DNA of 64,000 nucleotides from Bacteroidales bacterium UBA5349 (GTDB lineage Bacteria; Bacteroidota; Bacteroidia; Bacteroidales; Tenuifilaceae), in the NCBI GenBank assembly GCA_002410065.1, contig DHQB01000007.1:139692-203691 (forward strand). Reading direction: 5' to 3'. This document shows, in pieces, positions 45,281-52,801 of the stretch; within the stretch, counting starts at the first letter, position 1; each line of letters starts with the position of its first letter. Both the position numbers and the translations under genes were made by a program. The notes beneath the pieces were generated by a model, which saw nothing but the letters and a program-made list of their open reading frames with translations, had not been told where the DNA came from and made no database searches.

Positions 45281-45316
45281 AGGGGGTACAGTAATTCGAA
45301 GCGAAGGGGGTACAGT
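45281..45316 (-). repeat. Two inverted copies of the repeat core
   Basis: AGGGGGTACAGT at 45281-45292 and again at 45305-45316 is the reverse complement of the end of the 21-base repeat. All four copies lie between the tRNA and the integrase start. Confidence 0.85.
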
Positions 45317-45387
45317 TTGGTCAAAATTGGCAGGGAGTTGTCCCGATTTGGCACAGAGCATAAAGTTCATTTTGAAATAGTTCACAG

Positions 45388-45395
45388 TAATTTTG
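45388..45395 (+). promoter_or_regulatory. -7 element of the integrase gene
   Basis: TAATTTTG lies 21 bases before ATG 45416. It supports that ATG over the TTG at 45317, which would lie upstream of the transcript start. Confidence 0.6.
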
Positions 45396-45415
45396 TAATA
45401 TTAAAAAATGAGTTT

Positions 45416-46855
45416 ATGAGAAGTACATTTCGCATTCTTTTCTATGTAAAGAAAGACAAAAAAAGATCAGACGGCACTTATCCAATCATGTGTCGAATCA
45501 CTATCGACGGAGAACCAAGTCGCTTCAACACTAAAGCAAATGTCAATCCCGATATTTGGGATGCAAAAGCCGGAATCGCTATCGGCAAATCAAACGAAGC
45601 TGTTGAAGTTAATGCCTTATTGAATACTATAAAAACAAGTATTCATAACGTGTACCACGAATTACAGACAAAGGAAAACAACGTAAATGCCGAAAGAGTT
45701 AAGAATATCTTTTTAGGCACTGAAGTAAAACACCAAACTGTGCTTGAACTTTTTCAACGGCATAATGATGATGTGAAAAAATTAGTTGGCATAAGTAAAT
45801 CTAAAGAAACATTTCAAAAGTATGAAGTTGCTCGCAAGCGTATGGCAGATTTCATTAAGGAGTATTATAATGTATCGGATATTTCTTTGAAAGAAGTAAA
45901 TCACATGTTTCTCCATAACTTTGAGATTTACCTGATGACTTCCTGCAATTGCAAGCAAAATACTACTGCTAAATTCCTACAACGTTTTCGTACAATTATT
46001 ATCATGGCAAAAAATAACGGTTGGATACATATTGATCCATTTGCCAATTTCAAGATACGATTTAAGAAAACCGATCGTGGCTATCTAACACAGCAGGAAA
46101 TTGACATAATTATGCGAAAGAAATTTGCTACTGAACGTCTTGAACGAGTAAGAGATATATTTATTTTCAGTTGCTTCACCGGACTTGCTTATATTGATGT
46201 TAAGAATCTACGCCAGTCCAATATTCGCACTTCTTTTGACGACGGATTGTGGATTATCGGCAAACGGGAAAAAACGGGAGTTAATTATAATGTTCCCTTA
46301 CTTGATACTCCTAAGCAAATCATAGAAAAATATTCGGGTAAATTGCCAGATGAAAAGGTGCTTCCGGTTATGAGCAATCAAAAGATGAATGAATACTTGA
46401 AGGAAATCGGGACAGTCTGTGGAATTGATAAAAATTTAAGCTATCATCTTGCAAGACATACATTTGCAACCCTTACGCTTACAAAAGGCGTATCTATTGA
46501 AAGTGTATCGAAGATGTTAGGGCATACGAATATTAAAACCACCCAGATATATGCGAGAGTAACCGATGTTAAAGTTAGTACGGATATGGCTTCTTTTGCT
46601 GAAAAATTGGAAGATAAAAGAGTTAAGTCTAATTCCAAACTGGATAAACTATTTGAGTGTCTTTCTTTAGGCGAAAAGATGGCTTTATTTAATCTGCCAC
46701 AAACGTTATCGAATGATCCTGAAAGGGTGAAACGAATATCTGTAATGTGGCACAGCCTTTCAGAGGAAGAAAAATCTTCTCTTTGGTCAAATACATTTGA
46801 ACAAGAAGAATCCCTTTCTTTCAAACCTATGATGAAACTAGCAGTTAATCAATAA
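45416..46855 (+). CDS. Tyrosine recombinase integrase of a Bacteroides-type integrative element
   Basis: ATG 45416 gives 479 residues, starting RSTFRILFYVKKDKKRSDGT, an arm-binding domain of the kind found in Bacteroides integrases. A SAM-like core-binding domain (about 100-200) and the catalytic domain follow. Catalytic residues visible are Lys near 281 (GKREKTG), His344 and Arg347 in HLARH, His370 in LGHTN, and the nucleophile Tyr379 in TTQIYARV. The first Arg of the usual R-K-H-R-H-Y set is Ala258 (FTGLAYIDV), a substitution seen in the IntDOT-like group. A C-terminal extension of about 90 residues follows. It should integrate and excise the element at the tRNA-Asp end. Confidence 0.93.
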   Translation: MRSTFRILFYVKKDKKRSDGTYPIMCRITIDGEPSRFNTKANVNPDIWDAKAGIAIGKSNEAVEVNALLNTIKTSIHNVYHELQTKENNVNAERVKNIFLGTEVKHQTVLELFQRHNDDVKKLVGISKSKETFQKYEVARKRMADFIKEYYNVSDISLKEVNHMFLHNFEIYLMTSCNCKQNTTAKFLQRFRTIIIMAKNNGWIHIDPFANFKIRFKKTDRGYLTQQEIDIIMRKKFATERLERVRDIFIFSCFTGLAYIDVKNLRQSNIRTSFDDGLWIIGKREKTGVNYNVPLLDTPKQIIEKYSGKLPDEKVLPVMSNQKMNEYLKEIGTVCGIDKNLSYHLARHTFATLTLTKGVSIESVSKMLGHTNIKTTQIYARVTDVKVSTDMASFAEKLEDKRVKSNSKLDKLFECLSLGEKMALFNLPQTLSNDPERVKRISVMWHSLSEEEKSSLWSNTFEQEESLSFKPMMKLAVNQ

Positions 46856-46866
46856 AAGATATAATT

Positions 46867-47397
46867 ATGGAATTACAAATCATTCAAAATAAGATATACG
46901 ATATCAGAGGTATGCGTGTCATGCTTGATTATGACCTTGCAAAGTTGTATGAAACCGAAACAAGGGCATTGAAACAAGCCGTTAAACGCAATATTCACAG
47001 GTTTCCGGAGCCTGACTTTATGTTTGAACTGACACGGGAAGAAAGCGATGCAGCAATCAAATTAGGGGTGTCACAAAATGTGATACCCCCCGGATACAAC
47101 GTCGGCTCTTCATTAATAATGGCGTTCCCGGAACTCGGAGTAGCCATGCTTTCATCCGTATTGAAAAGTAAGAAAGCAATTCAAGTAAACATTTCTATAA
47201 TGAGGGCTTTTGTTGCTTTACGCCAATATGCACTGGGATATGCCGACATAAATCGTAAATTGGAGGATTTTATGATAGAAACCAATATGCAGTTTAGCGA
47301 TATTTACCAAGCGCTCACAGAACTGGCTTCCCAAAAGGAATTAGAGAATAAACCCCGCAAACGTATAGGCTTTAATGTTAAACAAGATGAAGAATAA
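46867..47397 (+). CDS. ORF6N domain protein
   Basis: The 176-residue protein has an N-terminal ORF6N domain (about 5-90: IRGMRVMLDYDLAKLYETET, FMFELTREE) and a helical tail (IMRAFVALRQYALGYADINRKL). ORF6N/KilA-N-type proteins occur in phages and integrative elements and often act as DNA-binding or antirepressor-like factors. It starts 11 bases after the integrase stop, so it may be part of the same transcript. Its target is unknown. Confidence 0.85.
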   Translation: MELQIIQNKIYDIRGMRVMLDYDLAKLYETETRALKQAVKRNIHRFPEPDFMFELTREESDAAIKLGVSQNVIPPGYNVGSSLIMAFPELGVAMLSSVLKSKKAIQVNISIMRAFVALRQYALGYADINRKLEDFMIETNMQFSDIYQALTELASQKELENKPRKRIGFNVKQDEE

Positions 47398-47401
47398 GAT
47401 T

Positions 47402-47821
47402 ATGGAACGAGGATATATAAGAATAAAAGAAAATCGTGATAATCAGCTAATTGTTGAAGCGAAACTCGTAAATTGCACCCTTTGGATGACAAAGCATGAG
47501 ATAGCTGACTTGCTAAACGTCTTTGTAAGCTCGGTCGGGAATAACCTTCAGGCTATATTCAAATCGGACATATTGCGGGAGGAAGACGTAACCCGGATAC
47601 ACAAATCCGAGAACAATGGTCGCCAGTGCGAAGTAACGGAATACAATCTTGAAGCACTGATTTTTGTCAGTTATCGTATTGCGTCCTATGAAGCACGGGT
47701 TTTTCGGGAGTGGGTAATGAAAGCTCTGACCGAATATACCCGGACGAAACCCAAAAGAGAAGCAGAAGTATTGATTATATATAACTTATCATCAAAACTC
47801 CCTGCCATAATATTAAATTAA
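47402..47821 (+). CDS. RhuM-like mobile-element protein
   Basis: ATG 47402 (139 aa) is chosen because related proteins begin M-x-RGYIRI. Upstream ATGs at 47375 and 47387 overlap the ORF6N gene. The protein has a small N-terminal domain, a helix-turn-helix-like segment (LWMTKHEIADLLNVFVSSVGNNL), and the conserved YNLEALIFVSYRIASYEARVF followed by FREWVMKALTEYT, which is the RhuM/virulence-protein signature. It is common next to integrases in Bacteroides elements. The role is unknown, possibly regulatory. Confidence 0.8.
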   Translation: MERGYIRIKENRDNQLIVEAKLVNCTLWMTKHEIADLLNVFVSSVGNNLQAIFKSDILREEDVTRIHKSENNGRQCEVTEYNLEALIFVSYRIASYEARVFREWVMKALTEYTRTKPKREAEVLIIYNLSSKLPAIILN

Positions 47822-47846
47822 TTCAAACGTATAAATATATTCAAAG

Positions 47847-48374
47847 ATGAAAAATGTAGTTTATGTATTGGTCGCCCTGTTAATGGTTTCTTGCGGCTCA
47901 AACTCATCCGGTAAAAAGTATGGACAAACCATTACTGATTATTTGTTGAAAGGCAAATCGGCTACCGACTTCAATTTTAAGATTGAGGAACTGGCGGAAC
48001 ATGGAACGATAACCGTTGCCGATAGTATCGCCTATATTACCGAAGAGTACCGGAAAGACAACGACCTTTTTGTCAAGCGGCTTGAACTGGCTAAAGATAT
48101 GAGCAAGGAACTGCTGTCGAAAGCAAAGAAACAAGCCGACATTGATGAATACACGGCTAATATCGCACGAATGGATACCCGTATTGATTCACTTAAAAAT
48201 GCTTCTCCCGACAATCTGAATGGTTATGATAAGCGGAGTGCAAATGACGTTCTTGCTGTAATCGTAAGATGTAAATATTCAGTAGAAGCGAAAGGACGTT
48301 CCGTCGCTGAAACATTTGATTTCTACTTATCTCCTGACGGTAGTAAATGCTATGCTAAAACAAAAGCGAAATAA
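47847..48374 (+). CDS. Lipoprotein of the element, unknown function
   Basis: The 175-residue protein has a lipobox signal (YVLVALLMVSCGSN, Cys 17). A helical region (30-120) with LAKDMSKELLSKAKKQADID and a short C-terminal beta part (VIVRCKYSVEAKGRSVAETF) follow. It is a typical accessory lipoprotein of Bacteroides integrative elements. It has its own terminator. Confidence 0.78.
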   Translation: MKNVVYVLVALLMVSCGSNSSGKKYGQTITDYLLKGKSATDFNFKIEELAEHGTITVADSIAYITEEYRKDNDLFVKRLELAKDMSKELLSKAKKQADIDEYTANIARMDTRIDSLKNASPDNLNGYDKRSANDVLAVIVRCKYSVEAKGRSVAETFDFYLSPDGSKCYAKTKAK

Positions 48375-48397
48375 AAAATATCTCATTAACTCAAAGC

Positions 48398-48436
48398 AAG
48401 CCTGTATCTCAAAAAAAGTGATACGGGCTTTTTTTA
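48398..48436 (+). terminator. Terminator after the element lipoprotein
   Basis: Eleven-base arms (48398-48408, 48420-48430, with one G-U pair) are followed by T residues. Confidence 0.8.
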
Positions 48437-48790
48437 TGGCTTTCCTTTCTATGGGGAAAGTCTGCGTTTTAAGCAAACGCAAAGTATATCAATCAATCTT
48501 TCTTTTTACTACACTTCTCTCCTCATAATTTCTTCCTCTATTAGCTACTTATACTAAAGCGGCTCATTGTAATCGGTTACAGTGGCGAAAGTATTTCCGT
48601 GTTCTTCACGCCGCTTGCAAGTTCGAGCCTGTCGGTTTTGTGAAAAATCTTCCTCTTTCCCTCATGTTTTCGGGCGAGCGTATTTATTCCCAAAAAACTT
48701 GTCTTCGGCTAAACACTACTTTCCGATAGCCCCTGAAACTCGATCACAACTCACCGGCTCCGATACGGCAGAAAAAAAAAGTCAGAAATT
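48437..48790. other. Non-coding stretch inside the element
   Basis: No credible gene was found over about 350 bases. Short open frames here have no start context. The base composition is mixed (GGCGAAAG, CGGGCGAGCG), with a weak GGCG...CGCC pairing near 48590-48620. It may hold a promoter or small RNA for the accessory gene run that follows, but nothing definite was seen. Confidence 0.6.
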
Positions 48791-49042
48791 ATGAGAAGTA
48801 TAGTAAAAAATAGGAAACAACGACCGACAATCTACCTTCCAATTAGCATAAAATTGGTTGTAAAAATCGTTTTGGTGGTTTTGGGATTCTGCGTGTGGGG
48901 AACAGGGTTTATTTGGGCTTTAGTTGGCCTGTATTTATTCTTTCCCATACTTCGGGCTATCCTCTCCGTGTTGGTAGGTTTTGGGGCTATAATCCTCTTT
49001 CTTATCATTCTGCTGACCTTTTTAAAATCCCTTAAAATTTAG
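48791..49042 (+). CDS. Small two-helix membrane protein of the element
   Basis: This 83-residue protein has a basic N-terminus (VKNRKQRPT) and two adjacent hydrophobic helices (about 23-48 and 52-78). It lies 4 bases before the next gene in a co-directional run. No family is recognised. Confidence 0.6.
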   Translation: MRSIVKNRKQRPTIYLPISIKLVVKIVLVVLGFCVWGTGFIWALVGLYLFFPILRAILSVLVGFGAIILFLIILLTFLKSLKI

Positions 49043-49046
49043 AGTT

Positions 49047-50039
49047 ATGAGTACAGTATTTTTATTAGGTGCAAACAAGAGCATAGACAGGAGTAAACAG
49101 GTAGTTGAAGTAAACGAAATCATCCAAATGGAGGGTTACAGTTATGACAGATATGTAGTGTACGACATTGTTAAAAATGATTGGGGACTGCATTACAAGT
49201 TGGTTAATCTTCGCACAAAGGACTATCAGACAGCCGACATTATCAGACCATTGAAAGAAAAATTCGGTATCGGTTACTACTACGACAGCGAAAATCCTCA
49301 ATATATGGACAGCTTCGAGGTGGCAATACTTCTTCAGGAAGCACAGCAAAAGAAGAAAGCGGAGCAGGAAGAAGCCGAAAAAGAAAAAGTACGGGTAGAG
49401 GAAGTTAAGAAAATCGGACGTTTACGCATGATTGCCATTTTTCCCGAAAACGCTCAGGCGGTTATCGTGGCTCGATTGAAACAAAATGAAAGCGACAGCC
49501 AAACAGACTATTACGCAAGTAGCGTACAACGTACCGTTATTTTAGGCTTTTCAACCCACAAAAGGGACATCTTTTCCGAAATGCGTAAACACGCGCCCAA
49601 CTTTGAGGGAACCGCCTATTTAGCCGAATTTAACGAGGATTACGAGCATCGGGAAAAGTACAGCATGGGAGACGGCTACTACTTAGGCGAAAGTAAGTAC
49701 AGCGGTTGGATCATCGAAAAAACGCCTATTTACAAAAGGGAAAATACAATAGAAGAATTTGCCTATACCGCAGGGAATGAAGATAACATACATATCAGCA
49801 AACCAAATTCAACACCCCCAAGCAACCCAACAGGAGCAGGAAAAAACGGCTGTACATTGGTGGAATATTCAACAAAAGCGGTAGCGGTATTTGGAGATAC
49901 CAAGAGTATCAAAGACGAACTTCGGGCGATGGGCGGACGGTTTAACGCCCGACTGACCTTTAACGGTAAAAAACTGGCGGGTTGGATATTTTCTAAATCA
50001 CAGGAACAGCAGTTAGCCTGTTATTTCGGACTGGATTAA
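49047..50039 (+). CDS. Element accessory protein with a charged central helix and C-terminal repeat-type domain
   Basis: This 330-residue protein has an N-terminal domain (1-105) around YVVYDIVKNDWGLHYKLVN and a Lys/Glu-rich helix (106-130). A middle domain contains RMIAIFPENAQAVIVARLKQ. The C-terminal segment (about 270-330) contains KSIKDELRAMGGRFNARL and AGWIFSKSQEQQ. The C-terminal pattern recurs in proteins of Bacteroides conjugative transposons and phages, apart from which I cannot name a function. It has no signal peptide. It heads a tight run of five genes. Confidence 0.78.
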   Translation: MSTVFLLGANKSIDRSKQVVEVNEIIQMEGYSYDRYVVYDIVKNDWGLHYKLVNLRTKDYQTADIIRPLKEKFGIGYYYDSENPQYMDSFEVAILLQEAQQKKKAEQEEAEKEKVRVEEVKKIGRLRMIAIFPENAQAVIVARLKQNESDSQTDYYASSVQRTVILGFSTHKRDIFSEMRKHAPNFEGTAYLAEFNEDYEHREKYSMGDGYYLGESKYSGWIIEKTPIYKRENTIEEFAYTAGNEDNIHISKPNSTPPSNPTGAGKNGCTLVEYSTKAVAVFGDTKSIKDELRAMGGRFNARLTFNGKKLAGWIFSKSQEQQLACYFGLD

Positions 50040-50082
50040 GTAGTAACACGGGGCAGTAACCCTGCCCCACAAAACAAAAATC

Positions 50083-50676
50083 ATGGAATACAAAGAATTA
50101 TCAATATACGAAAAATTGGAACGGATACAGGAAGTAAATTACTGCCGAGCCGAACGCCATGAGGTAGCGGTTTATCTGAATGCATTAAGACGTAATTACA
50201 GAGCGGTAATTGAAGAATACGAGAGCTTTGGAGATAGCCCACGCCAGTTGATTATGAATAAGCGAGATTACGACAAGCATCTGCTTTTCGGGTTTACAAA
50301 GAAAGAATTTAACCAATATGGTTGGTTGGAATGTCCCTGTTTTTTGGAACGGGAAGAAATAAAGTTCCCCCATCGGGACGGTTGGGCGGTATCCAATTAT
50401 ATCACAGTGGGCAAGGGTTTAAACGGCAAATGGAGTTACGGAGTAAGTTATTCCCATAGTACGGGCGGATCGGGTTACGGTTTAGGCGTGTGGGGTAAGA
50501 TATTCGACAACCGAAAAGACTGCCTGAAATCGGCATTAAACGATATGCTGACAGGGCTTGAAAAAGACAGCAGTAAGACCGACAGATACGCCCTAAACGT
50601 ACTTAAACAGGCAAAAGCCCTATTTGACGAGATTACAGGACGTAAGCCTGTACAGTTAGAATTATCATTCTTTTAA
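50083..50676 (+). CDS. Element accessory protein, unknown function
   Basis: This 197-residue soluble protein has a helical N-terminus (ELSIYEKLERIQEVNYCRAE) and a Gly/aromatic-rich centre (GKWSYGVSYSHSTGGSGYGL), followed by helices. It has no known motif. It is co-directional with its neighbours at short spacing. Proteins of this kind occur in the accessory region of Bacteroides conjugative transposons, where anti-restriction and regulatory factors are common. No specific role is supported. Confidence 0.75.
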   Translation: MEYKELSIYEKLERIQEVNYCRAERHEVAVYLNALRRNYRAVIEEYESFGDSPRQLIMNKRDYDKHLLFGFTKKEFNQYGWLECPCFLEREEIKFPHRDGWAVSNYITVGKGLNGKWSYGVSYSHSTGGSGYGLGVWGKIFDNRKDCLKSALNDMLTGLEKDSSKTDRYALNVLKQAKALFDEITGRKPVQLELSFF

Positions 50677-50696
50677 TAACAAGTAAATCAATAGAT

Positions 50697-51176
50697 ATGA
50701 AAACGACAGAAGTAAACGAGAGCATAATAGGAAAACGTTGTAAGTGTATTTTTACAGGCTTAATGGTAACAGGAACGATCGAGGAAATAAAGATCGGGAA
50801 ACATACCGCAGAAGTGAAAGTCCGTTACGATGAACCGCATCAATGGGGAAACTTAGAATATGAATATGGTTGGGCATTCGGAAGAGTGCATGATGAGTTC
50901 GGATCGCTCCGTCATTTGGAAATCATAGACGACCAGTATCAGGCAATAAAAGTAACATTTTCGCAGACCATTAAGGAGATAGACCGAATGTTTACCCGTG
51001 ATTATGAGAACTGGCAGACGGTCAATCTGAAAGAATGGATTGATAATTATGAGAGTTCCCGATTTACACAGATTGACGAATATACTGCCATTATTACTTC
51101 TGAATACAACATGGATTGCGTAAAGGAATGGCTTGCGAAAAATACCCCAATGAGAATAATAGACAATTTGAACTAA
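50697..51176 (+). CDS. Element accessory protein, unknown function
   Basis: The 159-residue protein begins with a small beta-barrel-like segment (IIGKRCKCIFTGLMVTGTIE, KVRYDEPHQWG) that reads like an SH3 or KOW-type fold, followed by helices. It starts 20 bases after the preceding stop. No family is recognised. Confidence 0.72.
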   Translation: MKTTEVNESIIGKRCKCIFTGLMVTGTIEEIKIGKHTAEVKVRYDEPHQWGNLEYEYGWAFGRVHDEFGSLRHLEIIDDQYQAIKVTFSQTIKEIDRMFTRDYENWQTVNLKEWIDNYESSRFTQIDEYTAIITSEYNMDCVKEWLAKNTPMRIIDNLN

Positions 51177-51190
51177 AACAATATACAGCA

Positions 51191-51568
51191 ATGAAAACAA
51201 ATTCAATCAATAAAAACGGCTGTTCCGTCTGCGAACAGGGACAAGAGAATTACACAACATTCCGCCCTGCCTACCGTCCGAAGCAAGCATTTTACCAATA
51301 TGATTATAGACATACGGACGGGGAACTATTCAGCATAGTAGCACCGACTTTGGAGGAATGCCGTTCCCGTCGGAATGAATGGATAGCCGAGAAAAGTAAA
51401 GATAAGTATATTTTATTCTTAGGCTTTCAACGACTGGGAGAGTTCGACACCATTAGTGAAGCTAAGAAATATGCACAGGATAGCGGATTAACAGGAGCAT
51501 TTAACTTGTTAGGCGACAATTATCGGGACGCATGGTATGTATCACAATCAAAACAAGAACAAGTATGA
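51191..51568 (+). CDS. DUF3873-like element protein
   Basis: ATG 51191 (125 aa) is the real start; an upstream TTG lies inside the preceding gene. The N-terminal half has KNGCSVCEQGQENYTTF and FYQYDYRHTDGELFSIVAP, then TLEECRSRRNEW, a pattern I associate with DUF3873, a short family of Bacteroides conjugative-transposon proteins. The C-terminal half is a separate small alpha/beta segment. It overlaps the next gene at ATGA. Function is unknown. Confidence 0.72.
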   Translation: MKTNSINKNGCSVCEQGQENYTTFRPAYRPKQAFYQYDYRHTDGELFSIVAPTLEECRSRRNEWIAEKSKDKYILFLGFQRLGEFDTISEAKKYAQDSGLTGAFNLLGDNYRDAWYVSQSKQEQV

Positions 51569-51927
51569 AAATAATAAAAGACATCACAGGAAACAGCATC
51601 AAGGTAACAGACCTCGATGCTGCTATCAAGCAATGTAAAGACTGCATAGAAAGCCCTTATAAAATGGAATCAGGGCATACTGTTGGCGAAAATTATGCGT
51701 ATATGCTAATTCAACTAATAGAAATCCGACAGGAACAAAGGCGGAACAACTGGTTGCCCGGTACTAAAATGCGTTATGAAGAAGGCAAACGTTTCACAAA
51801 ATTAGATATTGCCTATGAAATCGGACGCCATGAACCATATCATCCTGCTTCCCTATATTGGGACAGCTTACACCGAAAGGAACTGGTAACTTTCTTCAAT
51901 GATATGTTTGGAACTGATATAGCATGA
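51565..51927 (+). CDS. Element accessory protein, unknown function
   Basis: The 120-residue protein starts at ATG 51565, overlapping the previous stop codon by the ATGA arrangement, which implies translational coupling. It begins with a strand pair (KIIKDITGNSIKVTDL) and is helical after that. It is last in the accessory run, just before a terminator. No family is recognised. Confidence 0.7.
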   Translation: MKIIKDITGNSIKVTDLDAAIKQCKDCIESPYKMESGHTVGENYAYMLIQLIEIRQEQRRNNWLPGTKMRYEEGKRFTKLDIAYEIGRHEPYHPASLYWDSLHRKELVTFFNDMFGTDIA

Positions 51928-51931
51928 ACAG

Positions 51932-51956
51932 ACGGCGGATTTTTCCGCCGTTACTT
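51932..51956 (+). terminator. Terminator of the accessory gene run
   Basis: Eight-base arms ACGGCGGA/TCCGCCGT (51932-51939, 51944-51951) have a 4-base loop and are followed by T-rich sequence. Confidence 0.75.
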
Positions 51957-52014
51957 TTTCCATGACTAACTAAACGGACAGGGAGAAAAAGTAACAAAAA
52001 GCCTATTAAATAAA

Positions 52015-52045
52015 CAATCCGAAACTTTTGGTAGGTTTCGGATTG
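52015..52045. terminator. Second hairpin downstream of the accessory run
   Basis: Eleven-base perfect arms (52015-52025, 52035-52045) surround a 9-base loop. They could terminate the minus-strand remnant ending at 52067. Confidence 0.55.
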
Positions 52046-52066
52046 ACAATTATGCTGTATAAAAAA

Positions 52067-52299
52067 CTATTCTGTCGTTATAGTTTCAAATAATTTAATC
52101 CACTTGTCTTTTAAGTCTGTGGGTATAGATTCCATCGTTTTTTCAAAACGATTTTGGATTGCACGAGCAATCTCAACTTTCCAACCATCATTTAATGTTA
52201 CATTATATTTTTTAGCCCAATCTTCTATTTGATTCACAATGTATGTATCCGAGAAATTGTAATAGCTGCCACAAAACAACTCAGCTAAATTATATTATC
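52067..52299 (-). pseudogene. C-terminal remnant of an unidentified gene
   Basis: A frame reading LAELFCGSYYNFSDTYIVNQ and ending KWIKLFETITTE is open between stop codons for about 78 codons but has no ATG before residue 50 or so. The sequence looks like real protein (amphipathic helices, WAKKYNVTLNDGWKVE), so it is probably the tail of a larger gene cut off at about 52300. A very small gene with a TTG start (52279) is the alternative. Confidence 0.4.
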
Positions 52300-52361
52300 G
52301 ATAGAAATAGTGCCTATATATTCTTTGGATATATAAGCACTGTTTTTTATTTAAAGTCCAT

Positions 52362-52721
52362 TTAGTCTTCATCTTCAGCATTAAACAACTCCTCATAGAA
52401 CTTTCTATTTTCCTCGCCCCATTGGTCCAATGCGTCTAGAATAGGAAATGCGGAACGACCTAAATCAGTCAGAAAATACTCAGTACGAGGTGGTTGTTCT
52501 GCATAAATTTTTCTATCTATAATCTTATACTCCAACAATTCTTTAAGTTGTTGATTTATTACACGTTCTGTTGCATCAGGCACCTCCTTGAATATCAGAC
52601 TTGGGCGTAGTGGCTTATCTCGAAGTGCTTCTATGATGCAAATTTTCCACTTTCCGCCAAGCACCTGCATAGCAATGCTATAACCACATTCTAGATATAT
52701 AGGGATTTTTCTTTCAGACAT
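52362..52721 (-). CDS. HxlR family transcriptional regulator
   Basis: ATG 52721 (119 aa) is used in preference to an upstream TTG. The winged-helix domain matches HxlR: YSIAMQVLGGKWKICIIEAL, RPSLIFKEVPDATERVINQQ and PPRTEYFLTDLG. HxlR proteins often respond to reactive electrophiles or oxidants and regulate nearby genes. It lies 81 bases downstream of tet on the same strand, so it may be transcribed with it, but a link to resistance is not evident. Confidence 0.92.
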   Translation of the reverse strand: MSERKIPIYLECGYSIAMQVLGGKWKICIIEALRDKPLRPSLIFKEVPDATERVINQQLKELLEYKIIDRKIYAEQPPRTEYFLTDLGRSAFPILDALDQWGEENRKFYEELFNAEDED

Positions 52722-52801
52722 AATTGTATAGTTAATTTGTAGGAACAAGATACAAAAATAGTGCGAGAATGCATTCTTTGATTATTTTGCTTATCATTCT
52801 C

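Noticed and set aside
45097..45294. A 65-codon frame between tRNA-Asp and the integrase
   Set aside because: It starts with GTG, runs through a strong terminator hairpin and two of the repeats, and has a Lys-rich composition unlike a real protein.
45317..45415. Longer integrase starting at TTG 45317
   Set aside because: It would include a repeat and lies upstream of the TAATTTTG promoter element. Homologous integrases start at the equivalent of ATG 45416.
48316..48528. A 70-codon frame over the lipoprotein terminator
   Set aside because: It overlaps the lipoprotein gene in another frame and crosses the terminator.
48582..48794. A 70-codon frame in the element's non-coding stretch
   Set aside because: No start context, low-complexity Ser/Arg/Cys-rich translation, and it ends inside the next gene.
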